Source: Paenibacillus sp. YN15
GTDB taxonomy: Bacteria; Bacillota; Bacilli; Paenibacillales; NBRC-103111
Reading direction: 5' to 3'
Assembly (NCBI RefSeq): GCF_003285005.1
Contig: NZ_QMFA01000004.1
Location: forward strand, 186,001 to 250,000
Length of the DNA: 64,000 bases
Position 1 is the stretch's first letter. Every line of letters starts with the position of its first letter. Positions 7,887 through 17,180 of the stretch are shown here, piece by piece. The notes below the pieces were generated by a model. That model worked only from the letters and a program-made list of their open reading frames with translations. It ran no database searches and was not told where the DNA came from. A program made the translations under genes and the position numbers.

Positions 7887-9542
7887 TCAATCCCCCACTT
7901 GAAGAATCCGGTCCGCGATTTCCACATCGGTATGCTTATGGGTAATCATGATGCATATCTTGTCTGATGCCAGCTTTCTTAGCATCCCGTGAAGCAGTTG
8001 TTCCGTATAGCTGTCAATGTTGGATGTCACTTCATCAAACAGTATTACATGCGGATTGCGGCAGATGATCCGTAGAATGCTGATTATCCTTTGCTGTCCC
8101 GCCGACAATAACTCTCCTCCAATGCCTACCTGAGCATCATATCCCCCTTCCAATTTGCTCAGATGGTCATGAAATCCAAAAAACTCGGATATTTGTTCCA
8201 CTTTGCTTCTCGTCATACTGCTATCGCCAAATGCTATATTTTCCATAACTGTTCCTGCCATTAAAAAGATATCCTGATGAACGATACCGATTTGTTGCCT
8301 TATCATCTCAAGCGGATATTCCTGAACAGAATGGCCGCCAATTCGGATTTCTCCTTCATCCGGCTGGTAAAATCCCAGCAGCAATTCAAACAAGGTAGAT
8401 TTCCCGGCGCCTGATTGTCCAACCACCGCATACAATCCCGGATTGTGGAACGCAAAGGACAGCTTATTGTATATAAGATCGGTTTGGCCCGGATAGCGGA
8501 AGCTGACTTGTCTGAACTCAATTCCAGCCTGTACAGAGAAATCAGGCGGGAGATTCGAGGAATGATGCTGCTCATCTTCGACCTCCAGGCTGAGCGTCTC
8601 CATGATTCTGTTCGCATACACCCGGGCGTCCAGAAGGCCATAATACAAATCCGTCAGGTTGCCAAAGCGGCTCCATATCTGCGGCAAATAGCTCAGGTAC
8701 AACAGCAGACCGCCTGCCGTCAGAGTTCCGTTCTGAATTGCTCTGGAGCCAATCAGGAAGGCCAATAAATATGTAGTCAGGGTTGCCAGCTCAATGGATG
8801 ACTGAATGGCTGGCCCAAAAATATTGATCGCAAGCCACTTCCGCACAAAGGTCCTATTCTTCTCCTTAAATCTTCCCATCATTTGTTCTTCAACTGCATA
8901 CGAACGAATCATCTGCAAATTGTTTGAAAAGTCAGAAAGAAACACGTGCAGATCACTTCGGGCAGCGGCAAACTCTTGGGAATAAAAAGACATCCTATGC
9001 TTCAAGCGACTGATAATCCATACCATGAAGCCAATAAAAAGATACACGGTAACGGACAAAATCAAATTCGCCTTCAACAGCAGAATAAATGTCAGACCAA
9101 AATACAAGCAATGACTAATGGAGTTAAACATTCTTCCAAAAACGGCATTTCCAAATGAATCAACATCTTGAAGGACATTGGTATTGATTTGTCCATATGA
9201 TTTTTTCTGGAAGTACCGGTATCGCAGTTGCTGCAGCCGCTCCACAATGCTCTTTCTGACAGTGGCGTTAATCAAATTCGAGAAGCTGCCGGATAACTTT
9301 ATCCGGCCTCTATCCATTATGAAGCTCACCGCTATGGACAGCGCTGCAATTCCCCCCCACTTGTATATGGAAGCAAAGTCTTCAGCCGGTATAAATTGGT
9401 CCAATATCACCTTAAAGCAGTATGGGATAAAAACGGCAATGACTGTTTTGCCCAAGGTCAGCAGCATGCACTGAAGCATAACCCCACGATAAGGCTTGAT
9501 AAAGACAGTGTACATTTCATGAAGCGGGCGGTCATGGCGCAA
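7887..9542 (-). CDS. ABC exporter half-transporter (membrane plus ATPase domain), catalytic partner
   Basis: About 551 residues: a six-helix exporter membrane domain (residues about 15-310), then the ATPase. Walker A is VGQSGAGKST, Walker B is VILFDEVTS with the catalytic Glu, and the H-loop His is in MITHKH. The signature is LSAGQ instead of LSGGQ. This is the mirror image of the neighbour encoded just upstream, so the pair fits a heterodimer. The first plausible codon is TTG 9542, placed 8 bases after AAGGAGG, inside the end of the upstream gene. TTG at 9548 is too close to that site, and ATG at 9515 has none. The gene overlaps the upstream ABC gene by 11 bases and is 39 bases before the radical SAM start. 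The exported substrate is unknown. Confidence 0.85.
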   Translation of the reverse strand: MRHDRPLHEMYTVFIKPYRGVMLQCMLLTLGKTVIAVFIPYCFKVILDQFIPAEDFASIYKWGGIAALSIAVSFIMDRGRIKLSGSFSNLINATVRKSIVERLQQLRYRYFQKKSYGQINTNVLQDVDSFGNAVFGRMFNSISHCLYFGLTFILLLKANLILSVTVYLFIGFMVWIISRLKHRMSFYSQEFAAARSDLHVFLSDFSNNLQMIRSYAVEEQMMGRFKEKNRTFVRKWLAINIFGPAIQSSIELATLTTYLLAFLIGSRAIQNGTLTAGGLLLYLSYLPQIWSRFGNLTDLYYGLLDARVYANRIMETLSLEVEDEQHHSSNLPPDFSVQAGIEFRQVSFRYPGQTDLIYNKLSFAFHNPGLYAVVGQSGAGKSTLFELLLGFYQPDEGEIRIGGHSVQEYPLEMIRQQIGIVHQDIFLMAGTVMENIAFGDSSMTRSKVEQISEFFGFHDHLSKLEGGYDAQVGIGGELLSAGQQRIISILRIICRNPHVILFDEVTSNIDSYTEQLLHGMLRKLASDKICIMITHKHTDVEIADRILQVGD

Positions 9543-11193
9543 GTCCAAAACCTCCTTTTTGCAGATGAAGTGATCCGTTTTTGAGGCTCCAGACAGTATG
9601 ACATCGCGCTATAATATGAGGCTGATTGCTCACAAGAATCAGGATCATGCTGTTTCTGCGGGCAAAAAGCTCATCCAGGATGATCTCCTGGTTATAAGAA
9701 TCGATTGCCGTTATTGCATCATCAATTAACAGCAGATCGGGACTTCCGATTAAAGCCCTGGCGATGGAGACTCGTTGCTTTTCCCCGCCCGACAGCAGGT
9801 TGGCTTCTTTATTAATAATCGCTTGGTCCCTTAATTCCAACCGGTTAAATAGCTCTGTCAGCCTGCAAGCCTCTGTGATCTCTTCATATCGGGACTGACT
9901 GATGCCGTCTCTTCCCAGAAGAATATTATCCTTTATCGTTCCATTAAAAAACAATGGGACCTGCATGGCATACCCAATACGAAGACGATAGCCGTCCTGC
10001 TGATTAAGCATAGTACCGTCGGCTTTTATTGCCCCTTCATTCGGAATGGCAAGTCCTGCAATCAGGTTCATTAATGAGGTTTTGCCGGAGCCTATTTCCC
10101 CGGTTATCACCGCTACTTCTCCTTTGAAAAAGGAAATATTGATATTATGCAGCAGCGCTTTATCGTTTATAACCAGGCTTACCCGCTCCAGCTCCAGTCT
10201 ATTCGCAATAGGAATACTTGAATGAGAGATGGTCTTTGTCTGGCCGGATTCATCCAGATACTGGGAGATTCTTTTCATGCTTTCCTTGGAATTGATATAG
10301 AACAGGGCAAGCGAGCACAAGTTTCCGACTGCAGCAAATAACAACCACATGTAATTGTTAAAGGCCACAATAGCCCCAACATCCAGTTTTCCCTGGACAA
10401 TAAGCAGGCTGCTGACAAACAAGGCCAGGAGCAGGCTTAAATAACCCACAGTTTCCAAAAGGGGCGAGTATTCCTTGTTTATCCGATTTAAGAGCAGATT
10501 GGCTTGGTAGTGGTTGCTATTCGCCTTGTCAAATTTTACATTTGCCAGCTGCTGTTGATTAAGAACCCGAAATATCTTTTGACCGGTTATGATTTCATAA
10601 ACAAATGAAGACATCTCTGCAACACTGTCACGAATCATAACAACGGCATGCTCGGCGTTTTTTCCATATCGGGCTGTAATCCGCATCAACACGAACATAC
10701 AGGGAAGAGAGGCGATGGCAACTAACCAACTGATACGAAGCATCTGAATAAAGGACAACAGCAGAATTAGCATTTCCTCAAGAAACGTAAACGAGCGCCA
10801 CGAGATGATTTCGGATAAAGCCTGGATATCGTATGTCAAATGGGTATAGCAGTGATTGGATGCAACGGGCCTGGCGGGACGGCGGAGAATATTGCGCATC
10901 GCGGTGCTTCTGATCTCCATAACCACACTATTTCCGAGTACAGCAGCAAAGTGGTTGCGAATCAGCTTGAAGAATGCTCTTGCAACGTAGCAAACCGACA
11001 ATAGCAAAATAGAATGCGACCATTGCTCGCCTTTCATCAGAGAGCTGAAGCTTCTGGCCAAATATAAAGGAACCAGGCTGGTGGAGCAAATAATCAGCAA
11101 GCTGCTGAACAGAACAATAACCAGGTATTTATTATATTGGGAACCAACCTGCTGATAAATTTGTCTTACTGTCGCCGCGTATGGTCGACTCAT
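9532..11193 (-). CDS. ABC exporter half-transporter with degenerate ATPase site
   Basis: A 553-residue exporter subunit: membrane domain (residues about 20-310) and ATPase domain. Walker A is TGEIGSGKTS and the signature LSGGEKQR is good. Walker B reads LLLIDDAITAID, with Asp where the catalytic Glu should be, and the H-loop region is VSNQPH without the usual His. Such changes mark the degenerate half of heterodimeric exporters (TM287/288 type). The start ATG 11193 has GGGGAG six bases upstream. A 7-5-7 inverted repeat lies 22-40 bases before the start. The gene follows the AraC gene on the same strand after 108 bases and overlaps the next ABC gene. Confidence 0.85.
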   Translation of the reverse strand: MSRPYAATVRQIYQQVGSQYNKYLVIVLFSSLLIICSTSLVPLYLARSFSSLMKGEQWSHSILLLSVCYVARAFFKLIRNHFAAVLGNSVVMEIRSTAMRNILRRPARPVASNHCYTHLTYDIQALSEIISWRSFTFLEEMLILLLSFIQMLRISWLVAIASLPCMFVLMRITARYGKNAEHAVVMIRDSVAEMSSFVYEIITGQKIFRVLNQQQLANVKFDKANSNHYQANLLLNRINKEYSPLLETVGYLSLLLALFVSSLLIVQGKLDVGAIVAFNNYMWLLFAAVGNLCSLALFYINSKESMKRISQYLDESGQTKTISHSSIPIANRLELERVSLVINDKALLHNINISFFKGEVAVITGEIGSGKTSLMNLIAGLAIPNEGAIKADGTMLNQQDGYRLRIGYAMQVPLFFNGTIKDNILLGRDGISQSRYEEITEACRLTELFNRLELRDQAIINKEANLLSGGEKQRVSIARALIGSPDLLLIDDAITAIDSYNQEIILDELFARRNSMILILVSNQPHIIARCHTVWSLKNGSLHLQKGGFGLAP

Positions 11194-11214
11194 AATCTAC
11201 TCCCCGTACTCAAG

Positions 11215-11233
11215 ATGAATGATTTACATTCAT
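11215..11233 (-). promoter_or_regulatory. Inverted repeat in front of the ABC exporter genes
   Basis: ATGAATG, 5 bases, CATTCAT, a perfect 7-bp inverted repeat between the candidate short frame and the ABC ribosome binding site. Could be a protein site or a small RNA hairpin. Confidence 0.4.
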
Positions 11234-11234
11234 T

Positions 11235-11291
11235 TTAGAAGGGATTCCTCTTTTTGGGAATACACCTCATTTCACCCGCTATATCCTCCAT
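11235..11291 (-). CDS. Candidate 18-residue peptide between araC and ABC exporter genes
   Basis: Open frame MEDIAGEMRCIPKKRNPF on the same strand, just after the AraC stop and 41 bases before the first ABC gene. A GGAGG lies inside it and would serve an internal ATG (MRCIPKKRNPF) at a rather long 14-base distance. The outer ATG has no clear site. Its place before an exporter pair and a radical SAM enzyme makes it a possible peptide substrate, but a chance frame is as likely. Confidence 0.15.
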   Translation of the reverse strand: MEDIAGEMRCIPKKRNPF

Positions 11292-11301
11292 TTCAATTCT
11301 T

Positions 11302-12111
11302 TTATACCAAATATTTCTTACGGAAATGAGAAGGCGACATTTGGACGTATTTCAGGAAAACACGGTGCAGGTAAAATCCGGTGGGATAGCCGCAGCATTC
11401 GGCTATTTGATCAATAGTAAGCCTGGTTTCCAACAGCAGCTTTTTGGCCTTTTCCACACGAATTCGGGTCAGGTAATCACGGGGAGTTTGACCATAAGCA
11501 GCCGTGAATTTTCTGGTCAGCTGAACTGGGCTAATGCCAAGGCTGGTTGCCAAATCCTTGAAGTTTACTGAATCGGCCGCCTGATTGCGCAGATACATGG
11601 CCGCCTCGGCCATTAACGGGTCAGATGCTTCATGATTGGCTCGCCGGACCGGGTTCTTATTCAGTTCATGCAGCATAAAAGCATGCAGACAGATATCCTC
11701 GAGACAATGAAGCTTCACTTGTTCACGGAAGGAGGGTCGGCAGCAATTCACATTTTTCAATAGACAGTAATTGGATGCCAGCCGTTCTGTTTGCTCCATT
11801 GTCAATCGGCCGCCGCTAATGGGAGTATCGGACTGTTCCAAAACAGCATCGCCCCAATGGAAGTTTACCAAATAAAAGGAAAGAGGCGATACCACCACAC
11901 GTTTGAAGGGAACATTGGGAGGACAAATTACCAGATCGCCGAAAGTGGCGATCCCCTTTCCGTCTCCAATCTCGAAGTAGAAGGAACCCTCCTCCGGCGC
12001 GAATAGAGTCCAATTGCTATAGGCATCTTCATAGAGCATAAACTTTTCCTTTTTGTACCAGTAATGATAAAGTTCAATTTGCACGCTTCCATTCTTAATG
12101 CTCTCTGGCAT
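11302..12111 (-). CDS. AraC family transcriptional regulator (cupin sensor)
   Basis: A 269-residue regulator. The N-terminal AraC-type cupin part (residues about 10-150) includes FYFEIGDGKGIATFGDLVICPP, interrupted here only by variation. The C-terminal double helix-turn-helix (about 170-267) has FKDLATSLGISPVQLTRKF and IAECCGYPTGFYLHRVF, ending SPSHFRKKY. The start ATG 12111 has GGAGGAATG upstream. It is divergent from the FAD oxidoreductase gene across 134 bases and runs into the ABC exporter genes on its own strand. It may control either or both; sugar-type AraC proteins next to an oxidoreductase usually activate the divergent gene. Confidence 0.87.
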   Translation of the reverse strand: MPESIKNGSVQIELYHYWYKKEKFMLYEDAYSNWTLFAPEEGSFYFEIGDGKGIATFGDLVICPPNVPFKRVVVSPLSFYLVNFHWGDAVLEQSDTPISGGRLTMEQTERLASNYCLLKNVNCCRPSFREQVKLHCLEDICLHAFMLHELNKNPVRRANHEASDPLMAEAAMYLRNQAADSVNFKDLATSLGISPVQLTRKFTAAYGQTPRDYLTRIRVEKAKKLLLETRLTIDQIAECCGYPTGFYLHRVFLKYVQMSPSHFRKKYLV

Positions 12112-12245
12112 CTGCGCATTCCTCCGTAATCAAATTTTTGAAACAACAGATATGTTTTGTTTAAATGAAGGCATGTAAAAAGGCTCCAGCAGTATGTAAA
12201 ATGAATTATAGACCGTATGAATCTTACTGAAAAGGGGATAACTTC

Positions 12246-14069
12246 ATGGAAAAGGTAAAGATATCAAGAAAGAAAGTAAATACCGATCTTCTGGTTGCCG
12301 GAGGTGGCGTAGCTGGAGTGGCAGCGGCCATTGCTGCAGCCCGAAATGGTATTTCGGTCATACTGCTGCAAGATCGGCCTGTATTGGGGGGAAATGCTTC
12401 CTCAGAAGTGAGAATGCACATTCTGGGTGCAGCCTCGCGCGGTAAAGAGTTGGAAACAGAGTCAAGAGAAACCGGAATTCTGGAGGAAATTCTGCTTGAA
12501 ACAGCTGTTCGCAATCCCCAGAATAGCGCTAGTATGCTGGATTTAATTCTTTATGAGAAATGCCGGAATGAACCCAATCTTACCTTGATGCTGAATACAA
12601 CGGTCACAGGAGCTCAGATGAACGGAAACCGGATCGTTTCCGCCTATGCAAGCCGGGAAAGCACAGAAGAGCATTTCGAGATTTTTGCTTCTATTTTTGC
12701 GGACTGTACAGGCGACGGCAGGCTGGGATTCGAGGCCGGTGCGCTATTTAACGTCGGCAGAGAAGCGGCATCTGAATTTGAGGAGGAAGCCGCGCTTTCT
12801 GACAGAGACCCTTACAGCCTCGGCTCCTCTCTTTTATTCACCGCAAAAAAATTTGAAAAGCCCATGAAATTTACTCCTCCATCATGGTCCAGAAAATTTT
12901 CTGAGGAGGATTTAAAATTCCGCAATCACCAATCCTGGGAATACGGGTATTGGTGGGTCGAGTTCGGAGGAGTATTGGATACGATTCGAGATAATGAAAT
13001 CATTCGTGATGAATTGCTGGCAATTATGATGGGAGTATGGGATCACATCAAAAATAGCGGCCACCACCCGGAATCGGAGAATTGGGCATTGGATTGGTTC
13101 GGTTTTTTGCCGGGAAAACGGGAATCTCGAAGATTTATAGGAAAGCATGTGCTGACTCAGCAAGACATCGAGACCGCTGTGGATTTTCACGATGTTATCG
13201 CTTATGGAGGTTGGCCGATGGATACCCATCCTCCCCAAGGTATTGACGCCAGGGAAGCCGAGCCCTGCCATCAGCCCTTTACCCCTTATATGTACGGGAT
13301 TCCGCTCCGCTCATTGGTCAGCGCCAACATTGACAATCTCATGTTTGCCGGTCGCAATATTTCCGCAACTCATATTGCTTTTTCCAGTACACGGATCATG
13401 GCCACTTGCGCAGTAATGGGAGAAGGGTTAGGAACCTTCGCCGCCCTTGCCGTTTCGCATCATGCGCCGATGGATAAGGCCTGGCAGGATCAGGCTCTGA
13501 TCGAAAAAGTACAGCAGCAGTTGCTTCGTCAAGGAGCTTATCTGCCCGGCAGGCTGCTGGAGGACCCCAATCTGGCCGCTGCCGCCCATGTTGCCGCCTC
13601 TTCCGAGCAAACCTGCGGACTGGCTGTGCATGCAATTGATCCATATACCCGAGCCGTACATGGAAAAGGCGGAGTCCGCCCGGATTTGACCGAACCTGGG
13701 CTGCACCGGTGGATGTCGGCTCCTGATGATCCTTCTCCGTATTTGGAATTGACCTGGGATACCCCTGTCCGGATCAACGAAGTGACTTTGGTTTTCGATA
13801 CGGGCCTGCATCGGAATTTGACCCTGACCCACGAGGAGCGCGTGAAGCGGAGAATCGTATGGGGACCTCAGCCGGAAACGGTGAAGGCCTTCAAGCTAAT
13901 GGCCTGCGGTTCAGAAGGTGAATGGACCGAAATCGCTGCAGTAACCGATAATTATCTGCGGCAGTTTACAGTTTGCCCCCAGATAGACAATGTCCGCAAA
14001 TTGAAATTGGAAATTCTGGAAACAAACGGATTGAACCATGCTCGTCTGATGCAAATTCGCTGCAGATAA
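12246..14069 (+). CDS. FAD-dependent oxidoreductase with C-terminal carbohydrate-binding-like domain
   Basis: A 607-residue member of the FAD_oxidored family (PF12831 type). The Rossmann motif [19 protein letters not shown] is followed by [16 protein letters not shown], and the second conserved block is [17 protein letters not shown]. Residues about 480-607 look like a beta-sandwich ([19 protein letters not shown]). Reactions of this family are mostly unknown; members occur next to glycoside hydrolases and sugar dehydrogenases. A longer paralogue is at 34894-37119. The start ATG 12246 follows AAAGGGG. It is convergent with the Gfo/Idh/MocA gene at 14157, and the hairpin repeat at 14097-14139 is its terminator. 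Base composition is more AT-rich than the genes to its right. Confidence 0.85.
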   Translation: MEKVKISRKKVNTDLLVAGGGVAGVAAAIAAARNGISVILLQDRPVLGGNASSEVRMHILGAASRGKELETESRETGILEEILLETAVRNPQNSASMLDLILYEKCRNEPNLTLMLNTTVTGAQMNGNRIVSAYASRESTEEHFEIFASIFADCTGDGRLGFEAGALFNVGREAASEFEEEAALSDRDPYSLGSSLLFTAKKFEKPMKFTPPSWSRKFSEEDLKFRNHQSWEYGYWWVEFGGVLDTIRDNEIIRDELLAIMMGVWDHIKNSGHHPESENWALDWFGFLPGKRESRRFIGKHVLTQQDIETAVDFHDVIAYGGWPMDTHPPQGIDAREAEPCHQPFTPYMYGIPLRSLVSANIDNLMFAGRNISATHIAFSSTRIMATCAVMGEGLGTFAALAVSHHAPMDKAWQDQALIEKVQQQLLRQGAYLPGRLLEDPNLAAAAHVAASSEQTCGLAVHAIDPYTRAVHGKGGVRPDLTEPGLHRWMSAPDDPSPYLELTWDTPVRINEVTLVFDTGLHRNLTLTHEERVKRRIVWGPQPETVKAFKLMACGSEGEWTEIAAVTDNYLRQFTVCPQIDNVRKLKLEILETNGLNHARLMQIRCR

Positions 14070-14096
14070 AAGCCGCTGCCCAACACCGGCGACGTG

Positions 14097-14139
14097 AAAA
14101 AGCGCTGTCTCCCGATAAAGGGCAAACAGCGCTTTTCTC
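14097..14139 (+). repeat. Hairpin repeat, copy 2 (bidirectional terminator)
   Basis: Same element as 6515-6557: AAAAGCGCTGTCTCCCGATA start, CAGCGCTTTT end. It sits between the convergent FAD oxidoreductase and Gfo/Idh/MocA genes and can terminate both. The two copies enclose the AT-rich block 6591-14069. Confidence 0.8.
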
Positions 14140-14156
14140 ATGCAGCAAGCGGCGGC

Positions 14157-15224
14157 CTACAGCCTGATTTCCTTGCCGGCGGCGGCAGATTCATAGATGG
14201 CGGACAGAATCTTGATCATATCCACCCCTTGCGCCGGAGTGTTGATGGGCGTTGCCCGTCCCTGGACACAATCGACGAAATGATACAGATGTTTGCCATG
14301 GTTGCCCAGAGTCTGCTTGCCCTTAAAGACAGGCACCAGGTCGGTCAGCTGCCCGGCAGTTTCGGTAAATACGGCCAGCTCGCCTTTTTTGATGCTGGCT
14401 CCGGCCTTGGTGCCGCGCAGCTCCACAAAATTCATTTCCTCGCCCACATTGGAGGCCCAGCTAAATTCAATTTGCAGCGTCGCCCCGTTGTCGAAGCGGA
14501 TGAAGCCGGTGGCCAGATCCTCCACATCGAAGATGCCGTTTTCCTGCTTTTCGCCGAAGTTGCTGTGAATGGAGTCGGACAGCTCGTTGTTGGCAAATTT
14601 CGTATACACGGCTCCGCTTACCGCAACCGGCCGTGGATTGCCCATCAGCCAGATGGCCAAGTCGATAAAATGGACCCCCAGATCGATCAGCGGCCCGCCG
14701 CCGGATTGCTCCTTGGTGGTAAACCAGCCGCCCTTGCCGGGAATTCCCCTGCGCCGCAGCCAACCGCAGCGTCCGGTATAGATTTCACCGGCGTGTCCCT
14801 CTTCGATATACCGCTTCAAATACTGGGCCTGGAGCGAAAAACGGTTGTTGCGCATCACCATCAGAAGCTTGCCCGCCTCTACGGCGGCATCGGCCATCCT
14901 CTGGGCCTCCTCCGGGCTTACCGCATCCGGCTTCTCGCAAAACACATGAGCGCCTGCCTGCAATGCAGCCACCGCCACTTCCGAGTGAAGCAGATTGGGA
15001 GTGCAAATATCAACGATATCCAGCTCCTGCTCCGCCAGCATCTGCCGGTAGTCGCTGTACACAAAGGGAATGTGGCGTTCTTCGGCAATCCGCTCCGCCT
15101 TCTCCCGCTTGATGTCGCACAGCGCCACCACTTCCAGCTCCGCATGCTGGAGCAACGGCTCCAAATGCGCCGACACAAAGATATTGCCTGTACCTACAAT
15201 TCCCACCTTCAGCTTTTTACCCAT
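14157..15224 (-). CDS. Gfo/Idh/MocA family NAD(P)-dependent sugar oxidoreductase
   Basis: A 355-residue oxidoreductase. The N-terminal nucleotide-binding fold begins KVGIVGTGN, and the family motif EKP appears in VFCEKPDAVSPEEA. The C-terminal catalytic domain contains GGGPLIDLGVHFIDLAIWLMG. Members oxidise or reduce a sugar hydroxyl, inositol or a 3-keto intermediate. The start ATG 15224 lies 10 bases after GAGGAGG; an ATG two codons earlier (15230) is only 4 bases from that site. It follows the TIM-barrel isomerase gene by 36 bases on the same strand, so the two form an operon. The pairing hints at redox epimerisation or a keto-sugar route, which is inference. A second such pair is at 44559-46455. 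Confidence 0.88.
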   Translation of the reverse strand: MGKKLKVGIVGTGNIFVSAHLEPLLQHAELEVVALCDIKREKAERIAEERHIPFVYSDYRQMLAEQELDIVDICTPNLLHSEVAVAALQAGAHVFCEKPDAVSPEEAQRMADAAVEAGKLLMVMRNNRFSLQAQYLKRYIEEGHAGEIYTGRCGWLRRRGIPGKGGWFTTKEQSGGGPLIDLGVHFIDLAIWLMGNPRPVAVSGAVYTKFANNELSDSIHSNFGEKQENGIFDVEDLATGFIRFDNGATLQIEFSWASNVGEEMNFVELRGTKAGASIKKGELAVFTETAGQLTDLVPVFKGKQTLGNHGKHLYHFVDCVQGRATPINTPAQGVDMIKILSAIYESAAAGKEIRL

Positions 15225-15260
15225 AATCATTCATCCTCCTCATTGCGATCTGCGCCGTAT

Positions 15261-16022
15261 TTAATGAAATTCCTTGATCAACCGGGAAAGATTGACCCAG
15301 CTTGTTTCCACACAATCCATGGGAGAGCGTCTGCACCGGTCCTGCTCCACCACATACCATTCCACCCCGTTGGCCTCGCCCCACTCCAGAATCGGTTTAA
15401 AATCGATGGACCCTTCCCCGATTTCGGCGAAGGTTTGCTCCTCATCCCGGCTCATATCCTTCAGGTGGATGATGGGCATACGCTGCTTATAGGGGGCTAT
15501 GTAGGTTAAAGGATCATAACCGCCCTTCTTCACCCAATACACATCCAGCTCCGCCAGCACCGGATTGCCGGGAGACGGCTCCAACAGATATTCCAGCGCT
15601 GTCCGCCCCTCCACCATGGTCTCGAACTCGAAGGCATGGTTATGGTAGCTTAAGCGCAAGCCCTCTTCCTTCAGCCGGACAGCCGCTTCATTCAAAACGC
15701 CGCGCACCTCCACATACCCTTCCGGAGTACGCAAATCTGCCGGAGTTGATGGGCATACCAGATCCTTCGTGCCCAGAATCCGCGCCTCCCGGATCAGCTC
15801 GTCCAGCTCCTCCACGAACCGTTTATACCCCACATGCAACCCCGCCGTTCCAAGTCCCAGCTCCTTCAGAAGAGCTGCAAGCTCCTGCGGTTCCATGCCG
15901 TGATATCCGGCAAATTGCACGCCACTCCAGCCCATCCGTTTCAATTCCTTCAGCACGTAAGGAAAATCCGCCTGGCATTCCTCTCTAAGTGTATATAATT
16001 GCACCGCTGTTTTGCTTTTCAT
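15261..16022 (-). CDS. Sugar phosphate isomerase/epimerase (xylose isomerase-like TIM barrel)
   Basis: A 253-residue protein of the AP endonuclease 2/xylose isomerase-like family. Typical elements are AVQLYTLREE at the start, a metal-ligand stretch LRLSYHNHAFEFE, LAELDVYWVKKGG, and MPIIHLKDM near the C-terminus. These supply His, Glu and Asp ligands for a divalent metal. The substrate is not predictable. ATG 16022 has AGGAGG seven bases upstream; ATG 16025 directly before it is less well spaced. First gene of the two-gene unit with the Gfo/Idh/MocA oxidoreductase and divergent from the AraC gene at 16165, a likely regulator. Confidence 0.86.
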   Translation of the reverse strand: MKSKTAVQLYTLREECQADFPYVLKELKRMGWSGVQFAGYHGMEPQELAALLKELGLGTAGLHVGYKRFVEELDELIREARILGTKDLVCPSTPADLRTPEGYVEVRGVLNEAAVRLKEEGLRLSYHNHAFEFETMVEGRTALEYLLEPSPGNPVLAELDVYWVKKGGYDPLTYIAPYKQRMPIIHLKDMSRDEEQTFAEIGEGSIDFKPILEWGEANGVEWYVVEQDRCRRSPMDCVETSWVNLSRLIKEFH

Positions 16023-16164
16023 CATCCAACCTCCTGCTCATTTGCAAGCCTTTGCATTTTCCATTATCATTATAGTCATCACCCGGGCAAGCTGAACAGA
16101 AACGATCTTCCGCCCAGTTGCCTTATCTTCCGATTATTTATTTTGAAGAGGAGCCGCTACAGCC

Positions 16165-16962
16165 ATGCCTATGCCTGCATGCACCGTTATGAGCTGCGGA
16201 TATTCCATTCACACCAAAACGTATTCCTCCCGGCGCCTGCTCCCCTATTACCTGCTCCGCTTTCAGGCGGAGGGGACAAGCCGCATTCATCTGAACGGAA
16301 TCGAGCAGGAATACGTTCCCGGCGATCTGATGATAGCCGCCCCCGGAGACAACTACGTTCTGGAGACCGGGCAACCGGACGGGCAAAAATCTGTCCGCTG
16401 CGCAGATTATTACCTGTCCTGCACCATAGAAAAACCACTCGACTGGCTGGAGGGGGATTTCCGGCGCAAGCTCCATCTTGGCCTGGATGAGCCTTTCCTG
16501 AATCTCTTCAAGAATCTGGTCTATGAGCGCCGCCGGCTGCCGGACCAGGACACGGAAATGCAGGATTATCTGGCCCGGCTCCTGCTGCTCTCCATCCGCC
16601 GCAGCCTCTCCCCGCAATCGCCTCCCCATCCGGTTTCCCGGGCGGCGGCCCGGATGAAAAGCTATATGGAAGCCCATTCCTGCCAGCCGCTCACCCTCAA
16701 GCAAATCGCGTCCTACGGCGGTCTGGGCATCTCCCGGGCGTCGGAGCTGTTTAAGGAGGCCTACGGCTGCTCCGTAATGGATTACGCCATCCTGATGCGG
16801 CTGAACAATGCCCGGGAGCATATTCTCTACGACACGGTCACTCTGGAGGAGGCAGCCTTCTCCTGCGGCTTTACCAGCTACACCCACTTCAGCCGGATGT
16901 TCCGCAAGCGCTACGGAGTTTCTCCAAGCGAATACAGGCAGCAGAACCGGCAAACCCAGTAA
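16165..16962 (+). CDS. AraC family transcriptional regulator
   Basis: A 265-residue regulator with an N-terminal cupin-like sensor (residues about 10-130, GIEQEYVPGDLMIAAPGDNY) and a C-terminal double helix-turn-helix. The latter shows LTLKQIASYGGLGISRASELF and EEAAFSCGFTSYTHFSRMFRK, ending GVSPSEYRQ. AGAGGAG lies about 11 bases before ATG 16165; ATG two codons later is possible. It is divergent from the isomerase/oxidoreductase operon, the natural target of an AraC activator that senses a sugar. The 218 bases after it up to 17181 hold no gene that I can see. Confidence 0.87.
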   Translation: MPMPACTVMSCGYSIHTKTYSSRRLLPYYLLRFQAEGTSRIHLNGIEQEYVPGDLMIAAPGDNYVLETGQPDGQKSVRCADYYLSCTIEKPLDWLEGDFRRKLHLGLDEPFLNLFKNLVYERRRLPDQDTEMQDYLARLLLLSIRRSLSPQSPPHPVSRAAARMKSYMEAHSCQPLTLKQIASYGGLGISRASELFKEAYGCSVMDYAILMRLNNAREHILYDTVTLEEAAFSCGFTSYTHFSRMFRKRYGVSPSEYRQQNRQTQ

Positions 16963-17180
16963 TGTTTCAAATTCGCCGAATCGGGGTAATAGAACTCGCC
17001 GCTTGTAAACGCCGCCAACGCATGAAAAAAACGGATTGGAGGCAGGATGATACTGCAGCCGAAGAGTGCCCCAAGAAAAACGACCACAAGCTGATCGCCC
17101 TCTGCCCGGCCTCGGAAATAATCCGGACCGGCCGCCGCGGGGCTTTGAACAGCCATAAATGATCTGTTGGGAGGCTTTGT

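Noticed and set aside
16962-17180. Short plus-strand frame between AraC and VOC genes
   Set aside because: No ribosome binding site and no recognisable sequence; treated as intergenic.
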